NCBI GenBank assembly: GCA_022393335.1
Contig: JAJEKB010021383.1
Span: 1,214,684 to 1,278,683, forward strand
Origin: Macrotrachela quadricornifera
Taxonomy: Eukaryota; Rotifera; Eurotatoria; Philodinida; Philodinidae
Direction: 5' to 3'
Length of the DNA: 64,000 nt
The notes below the pieces were generated by a model. The model had not been told where the DNA came from, did not search any database, and was given only the letters and a program-made list of their open reading frames with translations. The position numbers and the translations under genes are program-made. Positions 63,801-64,000 of this stretch are shown here, one piece after another. How positions within the stretch are numbered: position 1 is the first letter of the stretch; every line of letters begins with the position of its first letter.

Positions 63801-64000
63801 GAATTAGTTTGAAATGTAGAAAATAAGAAATGCTACAACAACAATAATTTCACATTTTTTAACTACATGGATATTAACCGTATATGTTTAATGACAATGC
63901 ACCTGAATAGACCGAATATTTTTTCACAAAAATTTACATTTTTTATTATCTTTTTTGATTTTCTACTTTTAGATATTAAATAAAGAGTTATCGCTCATTT
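60838..64000. repeat. Tandem unit C, upstream flank only (cut by window end)
   Basis: It matches unit B from about 53720 to 56391, with small indels including an extra block of about 95 bases near 63858-63945. The last bases (TTTCTACTTTTAGATATTAA...) correspond to a point about 150 bases before exon 1 of the terpene synthase in unit B. A third gene copy is therefore expected just beyond the window. The eroded minus-strand coding region and the conserved patch (62251-62590) are both present. Confidence 0.85.

Overview
The window is AT-rich eukaryotic DNA from a draft assembly, marked by a 10-N gap at 21133-21142. It is most likely from a bdelloid rotifer (Rotaria/Adineta-like). The case rests on short GT-AG introns of about 50-90 bp, an ADP-ribosyltransferase plus tetratricopeptide-repeat (TPR) protein of the kind expanded in bdelloids, metabolic genes that look bacterial, divergent rhodopsin-like receptors beside a metazoan Pax gene, and many small DNA-transposon relics. 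The species assignment is inference.

Left part (1-23 kb). An aldehyde dehydrogenase split into 15 exons (4264-6523) is followed by a small secreted protein of unknown function (7192-8139). Next come a bacterial-type trimethylamine monooxygenase-like flavoenzyme with one intron (12554-14037), a broken cysteine-rich mini-gene (15585-15846), an intronless bacterial-type glycerol dehydrogenase (16508-17626), a 0.9-kb fold-back element (19220-20136) and, on the minus strand, the ADP-ribosyltransferase-TPR gene (20972-22878). Two or three of these enzymes touch small-osmolyte chemistry (trimethylamine oxide, glycerol/dihydroxyacetone, aldehydes). A link to desiccation tolerance is only a hypothesis.

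Middle part (23-49 kb). This is mostly gene-poor repeat-rich DNA: a GC-rich mini-hairpin element, degenerate tandem repeats, two non-LTR retrotransposon fragments and a 0.6-kb fold-back element. It holds two G-protein-coupled receptor genes (35099-36186 and 44091-45044, both minus), a Pax-type gene with a divergent paired domain and an S50 homeodomain over at least six exons (39736-41438, minus), a dead piggyBac transposase (42913-43734, minus) and a tRNA-like sequence (45964-46039, minus).

Right part (49-64 kb). This is the most interesting region. It is a tandem array of a multi-kb unit, each unit carrying about 3 kb of flank followed by a class I terpene-synthase-like gene. Unit A holds a copy that lost its first exon and has a frameshift in an A-run (50835-52327). 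Unit B holds an intact two-exon, 528-residue gene (56540-58990). Unit C is cut by the window edge about 150 bases before a third first exon would be expected. The proteins carry an aspartate-rich DDxxxE motif, an RR-x-R-T-x-G block, an NSE-like metal triad and a C-terminal RY, in the order seen in microbial terpene synthases. Between the units, a Helitron-like element, an hAT-like element with an 8-bp target duplication and a TTAA-flanked piggyBac-type MITE each sit in one copy while the other copy shows the empty or alternative state, so the order of events can be read.
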